Assembly: GCA_010029175.1 (NCBI GenBank)
Contig: RGNC01000094.1
Location: forward strand, 1-7,650
Reading direction: 5' to 3'
Origin: Synechococcaceae bacterium WB8_1B_136
GTDB taxonomy: Bacteria; Cyanobacteriota; Cyanobacteriia; PCC-6307; Cyanobiaceae
Length of the DNA: 7,650 nucleotides
The notes beneath the pieces are model-generated. The model did not search any database. It had not been told where the DNA came from and was given only the letters and a program-made list of their open reading frames with translations. Below are positions 1-7,650 of this stretch, piece by piece. The first letter of the stretch is position 1, and the number at the start of each line of letters is the position of its first letter. The translations under genes were made by a program, and so were the position numbers.

Positions 1-725
1 TGGGAATCGGGCTCCGGCAAAGGCGCCGGTGCATGGGTCGGATTATCGGCGCCTTCCTGCCATTGCTCCAGGGCCGCCAGGCTGGGCAGCGGGGCTTCGT
101 TGCGCACGAACAGCACCCGATACACCGGCAGCCCCTGCTCCTGCACGTAGGTTTCCCGCTCGGTAGGCACGGGCAGGGGGTTGCCGCAAGGCCAGGGGCG
201 CGCGTCGGCCGTGGGGCGCTCGAAGCAGCCGCTGGCCTCGCACAGGGCCACCATCGGTTCGATCACCGCCAGCACATCGCTCTGGAGGAACAGCTGGCGG
301 CCGGGCTGCAGTGCAGCCGCGATCGCCAGCAGCAGAGGGGGCTGCAACACCCGGCGCTTGTGGTGCTTCTTCTTGAACCAGGGGTCTGGGAATTGGATCG
401 AGACCCGCTCCAACAGGCCCTTCGGCAGGCCAGCCAGCCAGCCTTCAAGGCTCACGTTGGCGTTGCAGAACAGGTAGCGCAGGTTCCCCAGGCCCAGGGC
501 TTCGCGGTCGGCCTCGGCGGCCACCACCAGGGCACGGCGGATCTCGACGCCCAGAAAATTGTGCTCCGGATCCCGCTGGGCCATGGCCAGCAGGAAGCGG
601 CCGCGGGCTGAGCCGATGTCCAGATGCAGCGGCAGGCTTGGATCGGCGAACAGCTGCTCCGGCGGCGGCAGGGGCAGCGGCAGCTGGAAGAAGCGGCTGA
701 GCGGGTTGACGTGTTGGCGCACCAT
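1..725 (-). CDS. trmB: tRNA (guanine-N7-)-methyltransferase TrmB, C-terminus beyond left edge
   Basis: This enzyme uses S-adenosylmethionine to form 7-methylguanosine at G46 in the variable loop of tRNAs. The reading frame is open from ATG at 725-723 to the left edge, giving 241 visible codons without a stop. The start MVRQHVNPLSRFF is typical of the cyanobacterial family. The SAM-binding motif DIGSARGRF is at residues 36-44, followed by GVEIRR around E61. The family signature PDPWFKKKHHKRR is at 113-125 and the late T-E-R motif (TEREAYV) at 188-194. All key elements seen in TrmB are present, and the visible tail after about residue 220 is low-complexity and proline-rich, so little should be missing. 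The start lies six bases after the FIST gene's stop on the same strand, so the two are probably co-transcribed. I see no clear Shine-Dalgarno site, so translation may be coupled to the upstream gene. Confidence 0.95.
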   Translation of the reverse strand, partial: MVRQHVNPLSRFFQLPLPLPPPEQLFADPSLPLHLDIGSARGRFLLAMAQRDPEHNFLGVEIRRALVVAAEADREALGLGNLRYLFCNANVSLEGWLAGLPKGLLERVSIQFPDPWFKKKHHKRRVLQPPLLLAIAAALQPGRQLFLQSDVLAVIEPMVALCEASGCFERPTADARPWPCGNPLPVPTERETYVQEQGLPVYRVLFVRNEAPLPSLAALEQWQEGADNPTHAPAPLPEPDS

Positions 726-731
726 CGACGA

Positions 732-2057
732 TCAGGCGGGCGGCGAAGCGGGATCGGGGTTGGCTTGGGGAGGGTTCGGCACCAGGAATCCCCAACTGGC
801 GGTGTAGCCGTGGAGATGGGTGGCACCGGCGATCGGGCCGATTTCGCCGTTGCAGAAGGCGCCGGCGATGGGCAGGTTGGGGAACAGCTCAGCGCAGGTG
901 CTCACATCGCCATCGGGCTGGCCGTAGAGCCCTTCGCCCCGCCCCAGGCAGGCGAACAGCAGTGCGGCCAGGGGGTCGCCGCCGTTGCGGCCTTGCCGGC
1001 GCAGCAGCCCCCGCTGCTCCTGGCGGGAGGCCTCCGCATCCCGCAGTTGGAACTGCACCTGCTGACCCACCCGCATGCGCTCCCCCACCGCCACCGAGCC
1101 GGTGCGCGGGTCGACACCGATCAGGTTGCGCACCAGGAAGGCGGATTCGCCGCTCGCCCCCGCGGCGCCATCGGCCCCTGGGTTCAGTTGGAAGTTGCTC
1201 TTGGCGACCCCCAGAAACAGGGAATGGCGCACCAGCTCGCGCTCCTTGGGCGTGAGGGTCTCAAGAATCGTCTGCAGGCAGGTCACCGGGGTTCCCTGGC
1301 GCTGGCCGGAGCTGAGCCGCTGCACCACGTTGCGCTCCGCCTGCTCCACTTCGAACACCGGGCCGATGGGCCGGCAGCCCTGGGCCACAACCGGATCGAG
1401 GCGCCAAGCGCCGCCGATCAGGCACCCCACCGCACCATCGACCAGCTGGTCGTTGAGCAGCAGTGAACCGTGGCTGGCGCTGTGCTGGCCGGCGATGCCG
1501 CCCACCTTGGCGATGTTGGGACAGGCGTAGTCGAGGCCACTGATCAGGTCGTTGATGCCGGTGCAGCTCGGATCCACGAACAGCAGCATCGAGGCGGCCC
1601 GCTCGGGGTCGGCACCCACCCAGTCGAGCCAGGCCTGGCGGGGGCCGTCGAGGTCGGGCAGTTGGCCGGTGTCGAGCTGAAACAGTTGCAGGTCGGCGCC
1701 GGGCAGGTCCAGCAGCGCCACGCTGATGGCGGGCTGGTGCTCGAGCTCGCGAGCTGGACCGCCGGCAGCGGTGCCCACCACGCCACCGCCGGCGCAGCCG
1801 ATCCAGTGGCGTGCCGCGAGCTGGTGGCGCAGCAGGGGCAGCAGGCGCTGCAGGTCGCTGGCATAGGCGGTGGTGCAGAACACCAGGGCCAGATCGGCCG
1901 GCCGTTTGGTTCGAGGGGTTCCGAGCTGGGCCACCAGTTCAGCCACGGCCCCCTCGAGCGACACCTGCTGCGACAGGGCGGTGCGGCACCGGGGGGAGGG
2001 GGCGCGCCGGCTGCGGAACCGGCGCAGCGGGGATGGAAGCGGGAAACGCCAGGCCAT
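732..2057 (-). CDS. FIST-domain protein (FIST_N + FIST_C), stand-alone
   Basis: The 441-residue protein matches the FIST family, a predicted small-ligand sensory domain often joined to signalling modules. Here it stands alone: FIST_N covers about residues 55-215 and FIST_C about 250-420, with no kinase, GGDEF or chemotaxis domain. Visible landmarks are the glycine-rich GCAGGGVVG (87-95), GGIAG (186-190), GLYG (377-380), FCNGEIGP (401-408) and HLHGYTA (414-420), the last two being the typical FIST_C ending. No signal peptide or membrane segment is evident, so it is probably cytosolic. The first 25 residues are basic and poorly conserved-looking, so the exact start is less certain than the rest; ATG 2057-2055 is the most upstream ATG. 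It is the first gene of a probable two-gene unit with trmB, six bases downstream. The family call is confident; ligand and role are unknown. Confidence 0.88.
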   Translation of the reverse strand: MAWRFPLPSPLRRFRSRRAPSPRCRTALSQQVSLEGAVAELVAQLGTPRTKRPADLALVFCTTAYASDLQRLLPLLRHQLAARHWIGCAGGGVVGTAAGGPARELEHQPAISVALLDLPGADLQLFQLDTGQLPDLDGPRQAWLDWVGADPERAASMLLFVDPSCTGINDLISGLDYACPNIAKVGGIAGQHSASHGSLLLNDQLVDGAVGCLIGGAWRLDPVVAQGCRPIGPVFEVEQAERNVVQRLSSGQRQGTPVTCLQTILETLTPKERELVRHSLFLGVAKSNFQLNPGADGAAGASGESAFLVRNLIGVDPRTGSVAVGERMRVGQQVQFQLRDAEASRQEQRGLLRRQGRNGGDPLAALLFACLGRGEGLYGQPDGDVSTCAELFPNLPIAGAFCNGEIGPIAGATHLHGYTASWGFLVPNPPQANPDPASPPA

Positions 2058-2085
2058 GGCCGGACCCTACTGCTGCAACCACCAG

Positions 2086-2100
2086 CACGGATCCACGGAT
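2086..2100. repeat. tandem 7-bp direct repeat in the divergent promoter region
   Basis: CACGGAT occurs at 2086-2092 and again at 2094-2100, separated by one base. It lies in the roughly 70-base region shared by the FIST and DUF3177 promoters and touches the GATAAT at 2098-2103. An 8-bp period is not a helical turn, so a repressor site is only a possibility; it may be chance. Confidence 0.5.
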
Positions 2101-2103
2101 AAT
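2098..2103 (+). promoter_or_regulatory. possible -10 element for the DUF3177 gene
   Basis: GATAAT lies 23 bases before the chosen GTG start at 2127, in the short region between the divergent FIST and DUF3177 genes. Spacing suits a short leader of about 17 bases. No good -35 hexamer is seen 16-18 bases upstream. The element overlaps the second copy of a 7-bp direct repeat. Confidence 0.35.
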
Positions 2104-2126
2104 GACGCCTTCCCGACTTGCCCGCC

Positions 2127-2744
2127 GTGCCGGACGTGTTGCTCTATCGCACCTTGGTCTGGCTGGACTACCGGTTGGCCGCCCTGTTCGCGGTGGGCCT
2201 GCCGCTGGTGCTGCTGATCTGGGCCACCGTGAAGCGGGAGCAGGCGCTGGTCCGTCTGCTGGGGATCTACTGGAAGGTGGCCAGCCTGTTGCTGATTGCC
2301 GTGCTGCTGCTCACCGACAACCGGCCGCTCGGCTACCTGATCGCCCTGGTGGCCCAGTTGCTGTTGGTGGTGGCGCTGTGGTTCTGGGTGGATCTCAATG
2401 AGGAGCTGGCCGATCTACCCCCCTGGCGGCCGCTGCCCTTCGTGGTGCGGGCCTGGCGCTGGGGCTTGAGCGTGTACGGCGTGATCGGCACCCTGCTCAG
2501 TGCCCTGGCCCTCGGCTGCCTTGGCGGTGGCTTGTCGCGCCCGATCTGTCACGTGTGGCTGGAGGCTCCCGACGACCTCCATGGTGGTGTGGCCCGGGTG
2601 TTTGCCTTCGTGTTCGGGGGCAACTGGACCGGCACGATCGCCGCCTTTGTGGGCTACGTGGCCCTGGTGGCCTACGGGGTGGGCCTGCTGCAGTTGCTGC
2701 TGGTGCGCCTTCCCAAGCAGGGGCGGGTGGCCGGTGGCTTCTGA
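2127..2744 (+). CDS. DUF3177 family membrane protein
   Basis: The product is about 205 residues and strongly hydrophobic, with roughly five membrane segments (about 18-33, 49-63, 68-88, 114-133, 170-193 from the chosen start). Its N-terminus, VLLYRTLVWLDYRLA then VKREQALVRLL..YWKVASLL, matches my memory of DUF3177 proteins, found in cyanobacteria and of unknown function. A loop between segments four and five holds C141, H142, W144 and DDLH (149-152), possibly exposed polar residues. I chose GTG at 2127, giving MPDVLLYR. The in-frame TTG at 2118 would add three residues and would sit only about 8 bases after the start point expected from the GATAAT at 2098-2103. There is no clear Shine-Dalgarno site. 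The 3' end overlaps the next gene by 11 bases, so the two are very likely one transcription unit. The gene is divergent from the FIST gene. Confidence 0.83.
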   Translation: MPDVLLYRTLVWLDYRLAALFAVGLPLVLLIWATVKREQALVRLLGIYWKVASLLLIAVLLLTDNRPLGYLIALVAQLLLVVALWFWVDLNEELADLPPWRPLPFVVRAWRWGLSVYGVIGTLLSALALGCLGGGLSRPICHVWLEAPDDLHGGVARVFAFVFGGNWTGTIAAFVGYVALVAYGVGLLQLLLVRLPKQGRVAGGF

Positions 2745-3054
2745 ACCTGTGGCCGCGCTGCTGGCGGCTCTCGAGGAGCTCAGCCGTGGACGGCCCGATC
2801 GGGTGCTGCGGCTGCGCGGTGTGCTCCCCGCTGATGACGGGGAGCTGGAGCCGTTCGAGCTGTTGATCTTCCGGGGCTTTTCCAGCAGCGTCAGCCATCC
2901 CACGGCCTTTGATCCCGATCAGCCCGCCCTGCCGGTCACGGCGCGGGTGATGGAGGCCGAACTGCTGCTGGGCCCGCTCAACCCGCTGCAGGAACAGCTG
3001 TTGAGCGGGCCGCAGCCCAGCGAGGTGTACCTCGACCCGGCCGCCTGGCTCTGA
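2734..3054 (+). CDS. conserved small protein with FRGFSSS/PTAFDPD motif (probably DUF7734)
   Basis: A 106-residue soluble protein starts at GTG 2734, inside the last codons of the DUF3177 gene (stop 2742-2744), and ends at TGA 3052-3054. A longer frame reaches back to 2500, but that part is antisense to nothing conserved and is only the shifted frame of DUF3177, so the late GTG is preferred. The GGGCGGG at 2721-2727 could serve as a weak ribosome site. The core ELLIFRGFSSS (42-52) followed by HPTAFDPDQPALP (55-67) matches a motif I recall from small cyanobacterial and plant plastid proteins now named DUF7734, of unknown function. The family name is from memory and less certain than the motif. 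There is no signal peptide, membrane helix or metal-site cysteine. The overlap suggests translational coupling with the membrane protein upstream, so the two may work together; that is inference. Confidence 0.8.
   Translation: MASEPVAALLAALEELSRGRPDRVLRLRGVLPADDGELEPFELLIFRGFSSSVSHPTAFDPDQPALPVTARVMEAELLLGPLNPLQEQLLSGPQPSEVYLDPAAWL
2971..3011. repeat. perfect 11-bp inverted repeat, potential stem-loop
   Basis: GGCCCGCTCAA at 2971-2981 is matched exactly by TTGAGCGGGCC at 3001-3011. The 19-base loop holds a second small stem, GCTG (2985-2988) with CAGC (2995-2998). It lies within the 3' end of the small DUF7734-like gene and about 48-90 bases beyond the ileS stop on the other strand. No T-run follows on either strand, so it is not a classical intrinsic terminator. 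It could still cap or protect the 3' end of ileS mRNA or of the plus-strand message. Confidence 0.6.
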
Positions 3055-3058
3055 GGCC

Positions 3059-3062
<4 letters not shown>
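3051..3062. repeat. 12-bp palindrome containing both convergent stop codons
   Basis: CTGAGGCCTCAG is a perfect palindrome. It holds the TGA of the plus-strand small gene (3052-3054) and the TGA of ileS on the minus strand (3061-3059), with GGCC between. The two transcripts therefore end symmetrically and must overlap beyond their stops. No T-tract accompanies it, so a terminator role is not shown. Confidence 0.7.
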
Positions 3063-6049
<2,987 letters not shown>

Positions 6050-6073
6050 GTCGCCACAGGGCAGCAAGGGTCG

Positions 6074-6079
6074 ATTATC
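6074..6079 (-). promoter_or_regulatory. possible -10 element for ileS
   Basis: On the minus strand GATAAT (one mismatch to TATAAT) lies 24 bases before the GTG start of ileS and includes the TAA stop of the upstream gene. A start point about seven bases downstream would leave a leader of about 18 bases. The sequence at the expected -35 position (near 6097-6102) is a poor match, so this is a weak candidate for an internal promoter separating ileS from the gene upstream. Confidence 0.25.
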
Positions 6080-6686
6080 CCGCCTGGCCGCTGGCGGCCT
6101 CGATCAGCCGATCGATCTCCTGGAAGGAGCTCACCACCACCGTGGGGTCGCCGGAGACCTCAGCCTCCTGATCGGCGCTGGTCTTCGCTTCAGGGCCGGT
6201 TTGCCCGTCAGGCTCAGCACCAGGTTGCGCATCAGGCTCAGCGGCAGGCGCCGGTTCGGCCCGCACCCAGCGCTTGCCGCTGCCCCCCTTGGCCTTGGCC
6301 GGGCGCTGCAGAGCGCCCAGCAGGCTGGAGCCGGTGCCGGCGATCACCGCCAGCAAGCGGCCTGAACTGGCGGCGAGCTGGGAGAGGCTGGTCTGCCAGC
6401 GCTCCAGCGACCACAGCCTTTGCTGTTCTTCGGGGCTGAGCAGAGTCCAACGCCAGTGGAGCACCTCCCCGCCCAGGCGTCCGATCAGCAAGCCGCCGCA
6501 CAGCACCGCCAGCATGGGTGAGCCGGTGAAGCGCTCAGCACTGGTCACCAGCACCAGCCCCAGGAGCAGCACCACAGCCCCCCAGGCGGAGTCCCGTGGC
6601 CGGCTCATCTCAGGGGCCAGCAGTGGCAGCAGCAGCACCGCCAGACCCACCAGCAGGGCCAGGGTTCCGCTGAGGGTGGCGAGCAT
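6075..6686 (-). CDS. small membrane protein upstream of ileS (unrecognised, possibly Ycf66-like)
   Basis: The 203-residue product begins at ATG 6686-6684. It has three close hydrophobic segments (about 1-24, 34-50 and 57-76). The loop S49-P57 reads SAERFTGSP, and the third segment is followed by EVLHWRWTLLSPEEQQRL. The middle region (about 95-125) is amphipathic. Residues 126-140 are basic, and about 140-180 is a low-complexity A/P/E/D/Q-rich linker. The end, PTVVVSSFQEIDRLIEAA (about 181-198), is again well ordered and looks conserved. The layout, three N-terminal helices with an acidic tail, resembles Ycf66-type proteins of cyanobacteria and plastids, but I cannot confirm that. It precedes ileS on the same strand by 25 bases, so co-transcription is likely. 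Function is unknown. The reading frame has codon use like its neighbours and no sign of damage. Confidence 0.75.
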   Translation of the reverse strand: MLATLSGTLALLVGLAVLLLPLLAPEMSRPRDSAWGAVVLLLGLVLVTSAERFTGSPMLAVLCGGLLIGRLGGEVLHWRWTLLSPEEQQRLWSLERWQTSLSQLAASSGRLLAVIAGTGSSLLGALQRPAKAKGGSGKRWVRAEPAPAAEPDAQPGAEPDGQTGPEAKTSADQEAEVSGDPTVVVSSFQEIDRLIEAASGQAG

Positions 6687-6701
6687 GGCCCGAGCAGTGC
6701 G

Positions 6702-6731
6702 TTGGCCCCATTCTGGTCAGCTGCCTACAGT
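6702..6731 (+). promoter_or_regulatory. candidate sigma-70-type promoter for tRNA-Leu
   Basis: TTGGCC (6702-6707) and TACAGT (6726-6731) are separated by 18 bases; each matches four of six consensus positions. Transcription would begin about two bases before the tRNA 5' end at 6740, in line with a very short 5' leader. The site lies in the 53-base divergent gap between the membrane-protein gene and the tRNA. Confidence 0.35.
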
Positions 6732-6739
6732 TGCGGCCT

Positions 6740-6821
6740 GCCCACCTGGCGGAATTGGTAGACGCGCTGGTTTTAGGGTCCAGTGGCTTCGGTCGTGGGG
6801 GTTCAAGTCCCCCGGTGGGCA
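6740..6821 (+). tRNA. tRNA-Leu (anticodon UAG, reads CUA/CUN codons)
   Basis: The cloverleaf is clear. The acceptor stem is GCCCACC (6740-6746) with GGTGGGC (6814-6820) and discriminator A6821. The D-arm GCG..CGC contains AATTGGTAGA. The anticodon arm is CTGGT-TTTAGGG-TCCAG with TAG at 6774-6776. The long variable arm TGGC-TTCG-GTCG is typical of class II tRNAs, and the T-arm is GGGGG-TTCAAGT-CCCCC. The last anticodon-stem pair (T6771/T6779) is a mismatch. CCA is not encoded: the bases after A6821 are TCA, so the end is added by CCA-adding enzyme. The leucine identity is supported by the A discriminator, long variable arm and UAG anticodon. Confidence 0.96.
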
Positions 6822-6896
6822 TCACTCGGGTCGGCCGTTGGGTTGGCCCCGATCCTTAAGGTGGGATCTCCGTTTGTAAAGGCGCGGTCCCAGGGG

Positions 6897-7650
6897 ATGA
6901 CGAATGCTCCGGTCCATCCTGCTGACAGGCCCGTCGATCGCCAGGCTCTGCGTGCCTCGGTGAGTGCCGTTCCCAAGCAGTTCCTCGATCCGCCCGCGGC
7001 CTGGAATCCAACCGTGGGCCTCTTTCTGGGCGGTTATCTGCTGGCGGGTGTCACCATCGCCGGCTGGTTTCTGTGGGGCTGGCCGCTGCCGCTGCTGCTG
7101 GCCACTGGCTTCCTGGCCCTGCATCTCGAGGGCACGGTGATCCACGATGCCTGCCACAACGCCGCCCACCCCAGCCGTTTCTGGAACGCGGTGATGGGGC
7201 ATGGCGCAGCGATGCTGCTGGGCTTCAGTTTTCCGGTGTTCACGCGGGTGCACCTGCAGCACCATGCCCACGTGAATGATCCGAAGCACGATCCCGATCA
7301 CATCGTGAGCACATTCGGGCCGCTGTGGTTGATCGCTCCGCGCTTTTTTTATCACGAGTATTTCTTTTTCCAGCGACGGCTCTGGCGCGGCCATGAACTG
7401 CTGGAGTGGGGGATCGCCCGTGGAGTGTTCCTGGCGATCGTGCTGGCGGGGGTCAAATATGGCTTCATTGATTTTGTGTTCAACTGCTGGTTTGCGCCAG
7501 CCCTGATGGTGGGTGTCACCCTTGGGTTGTTCTTCGACTATCTGCCCCATCGGCCGTTTCAGTCGCGCAACCGCTGGCACAACGCCCGTGTGTATCCCGG
7601 CAGGTTGATGAACTGGCTGATCATGGGCCAGAACTATCACCTGATTCATC
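6897..7650 (+). CDS. crtR: beta-carotene hydroxylase CrtR (fatty-acid desaturase superfamily), 3' end beyond right edge
   Basis: This is a membrane di-iron hydroxylase of the cyanobacterial CrtR type, which adds hydroxyl groups to the beta-ionone rings of carotenes to make zeaxanthin and related xanthophylls. ATG at 6897 opens 251 visible codons, and the frame continues off the window. Histidine clusters are HDACHNAAH (H83, H87, H91), HLQHHAH (H119, H122, H123, H126), LPHRPF (H218), and the beginning of a last cluster NYHLIH (H248, H251) at the edge. These are the expected iron ligands. Hydrophobic segments lie at about 41-60, 62-76, 98-114, 173-190 and 195-214. Family members are somewhat longer than 300 residues, so roughly a quarter is missing. 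A GTG at 6960 is an alternative in-frame start just before VPKQFLDPPAAWNPT, where similarity seems to begin. AGGGG abuts the ATG too closely to be a normal ribosome site. Confidence 0.93.
   Translation, partial: MTNAPVHPADRPVDRQALRASVSAVPKQFLDPPAAWNPTVGLFLGGYLLAGVTIAGWFLWGWPLPLLLATGFLALHLEGTVIHDACHNAAHPSRFWNAVMGHGAAMLLGFSFPVFTRVHLQHHAHVNDPKHDPDHIVSTFGPLWLIAPRFFYHEYFFFQRRLWRGHELLEWGIARGVFLAIVLAGVKYGFIDFVFNCWFAPALMVGVTLGLFFDYLPHRPFQSRNRWHNARVYPGRLMNWLIMGQNYHLIH

Noticed and set aside
319..326. One GCGATCGC octamer (HIP1 palindrome common in some cyanobacteria).
   Set aside because: A single copy in a GC-rich 7.6-kb window is near chance and does not show HIP1 enrichment.
1744..1755. Perfect palindrome AGCTCGCGAGCT.
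   Set aside because: It lies deep inside the FIST coding sequence with no regulatory context; likely a by-product of codon use.
624..2102. Long plus-strand frames opposite trmB and the FIST gene.
   Set aside because: They mirror genuine minus-strand genes with recognisable motifs; no conserved features in the antisense products.
6827..6868. Weak inverted repeats after the tRNA (GGCC at 6833-6836 with 6845-6848; GATCC at 6851-6855 with GGATC at 6864-6868) as a terminator.
   Set aside because: Stems are only 4-5 bp and no T-run follows, so a terminator or a crtR operator is not supported.
6822..7649. A 275-codon open frame on the minus strand opposite crtR.
   Set aside because: CrtR on the plus strand has its full set of histidine motifs; the antisense product shows no family features and is a compositional shadow.

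Overview
This window looks like an ordinary chromosomal stretch of a GC-rich picocyanobacterium (Synechococcus/Cyanobium type, related to Prochlorococcus). By eye about two thirds of the bases are G or C. The evidence is a CrtR-type beta-carotene hydroxylase, a DUF3177 membrane protein, a small protein with the cyanobacterial/plastid motif FRGFSSS..PTAFDPD, a cyanobacterial-type TrmB and FIST protein, and weak or absent Shine-Dalgarno sites. I recall a similar gene order (crtR, tRNA-Leu, ileS, DUF3177, FIST, trmB) in marine picocyanobacteria, but could not check it here.

Layout from left to right. Bases 1-2057 hold a minus-strand pair: a stand-alone FIST-domain protein and, six bases downstream, trmB, whose C-terminus runs off the left edge. 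A short divergent region (about 2058-2126) separates this pair from a plus-strand pair: a DUF3177 membrane protein overlapped by 11 bases by a 106-residue conserved small protein. That pair converges on ileS, with only four bases between the two stop codons; both stops lie in one perfect 12-bp palindrome. ileS (minus strand, about 996 residues) fills 3059-6049, and a small unrecognised membrane protein lies just upstream of it on the same strand. A second divergent gap leads to tRNA-Leu(UAG) and then crtR on the plus strand; crtR is cut by the right edge.

The functional theme is housekeeping translation (IleRS, tRNA-Leu, the tRNA m7G46 methyltransferase) mixed with cyanobacterial genes of unknown function and one carotenoid gene. 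I see no mobile element, CRISPR array, phage gene, toxin-antitoxin pair or defence island, and no sign of recent transfer. Coding is nearly continuous; no gene-free stretch exceeds 80 bases. I did not find a clearly new system. The points most worth a second look are the unknown conserved genes in tight pairs, a perfect 11-bp inverted repeat at the ileS/small-protein convergent end, and the ambiguous start sites.
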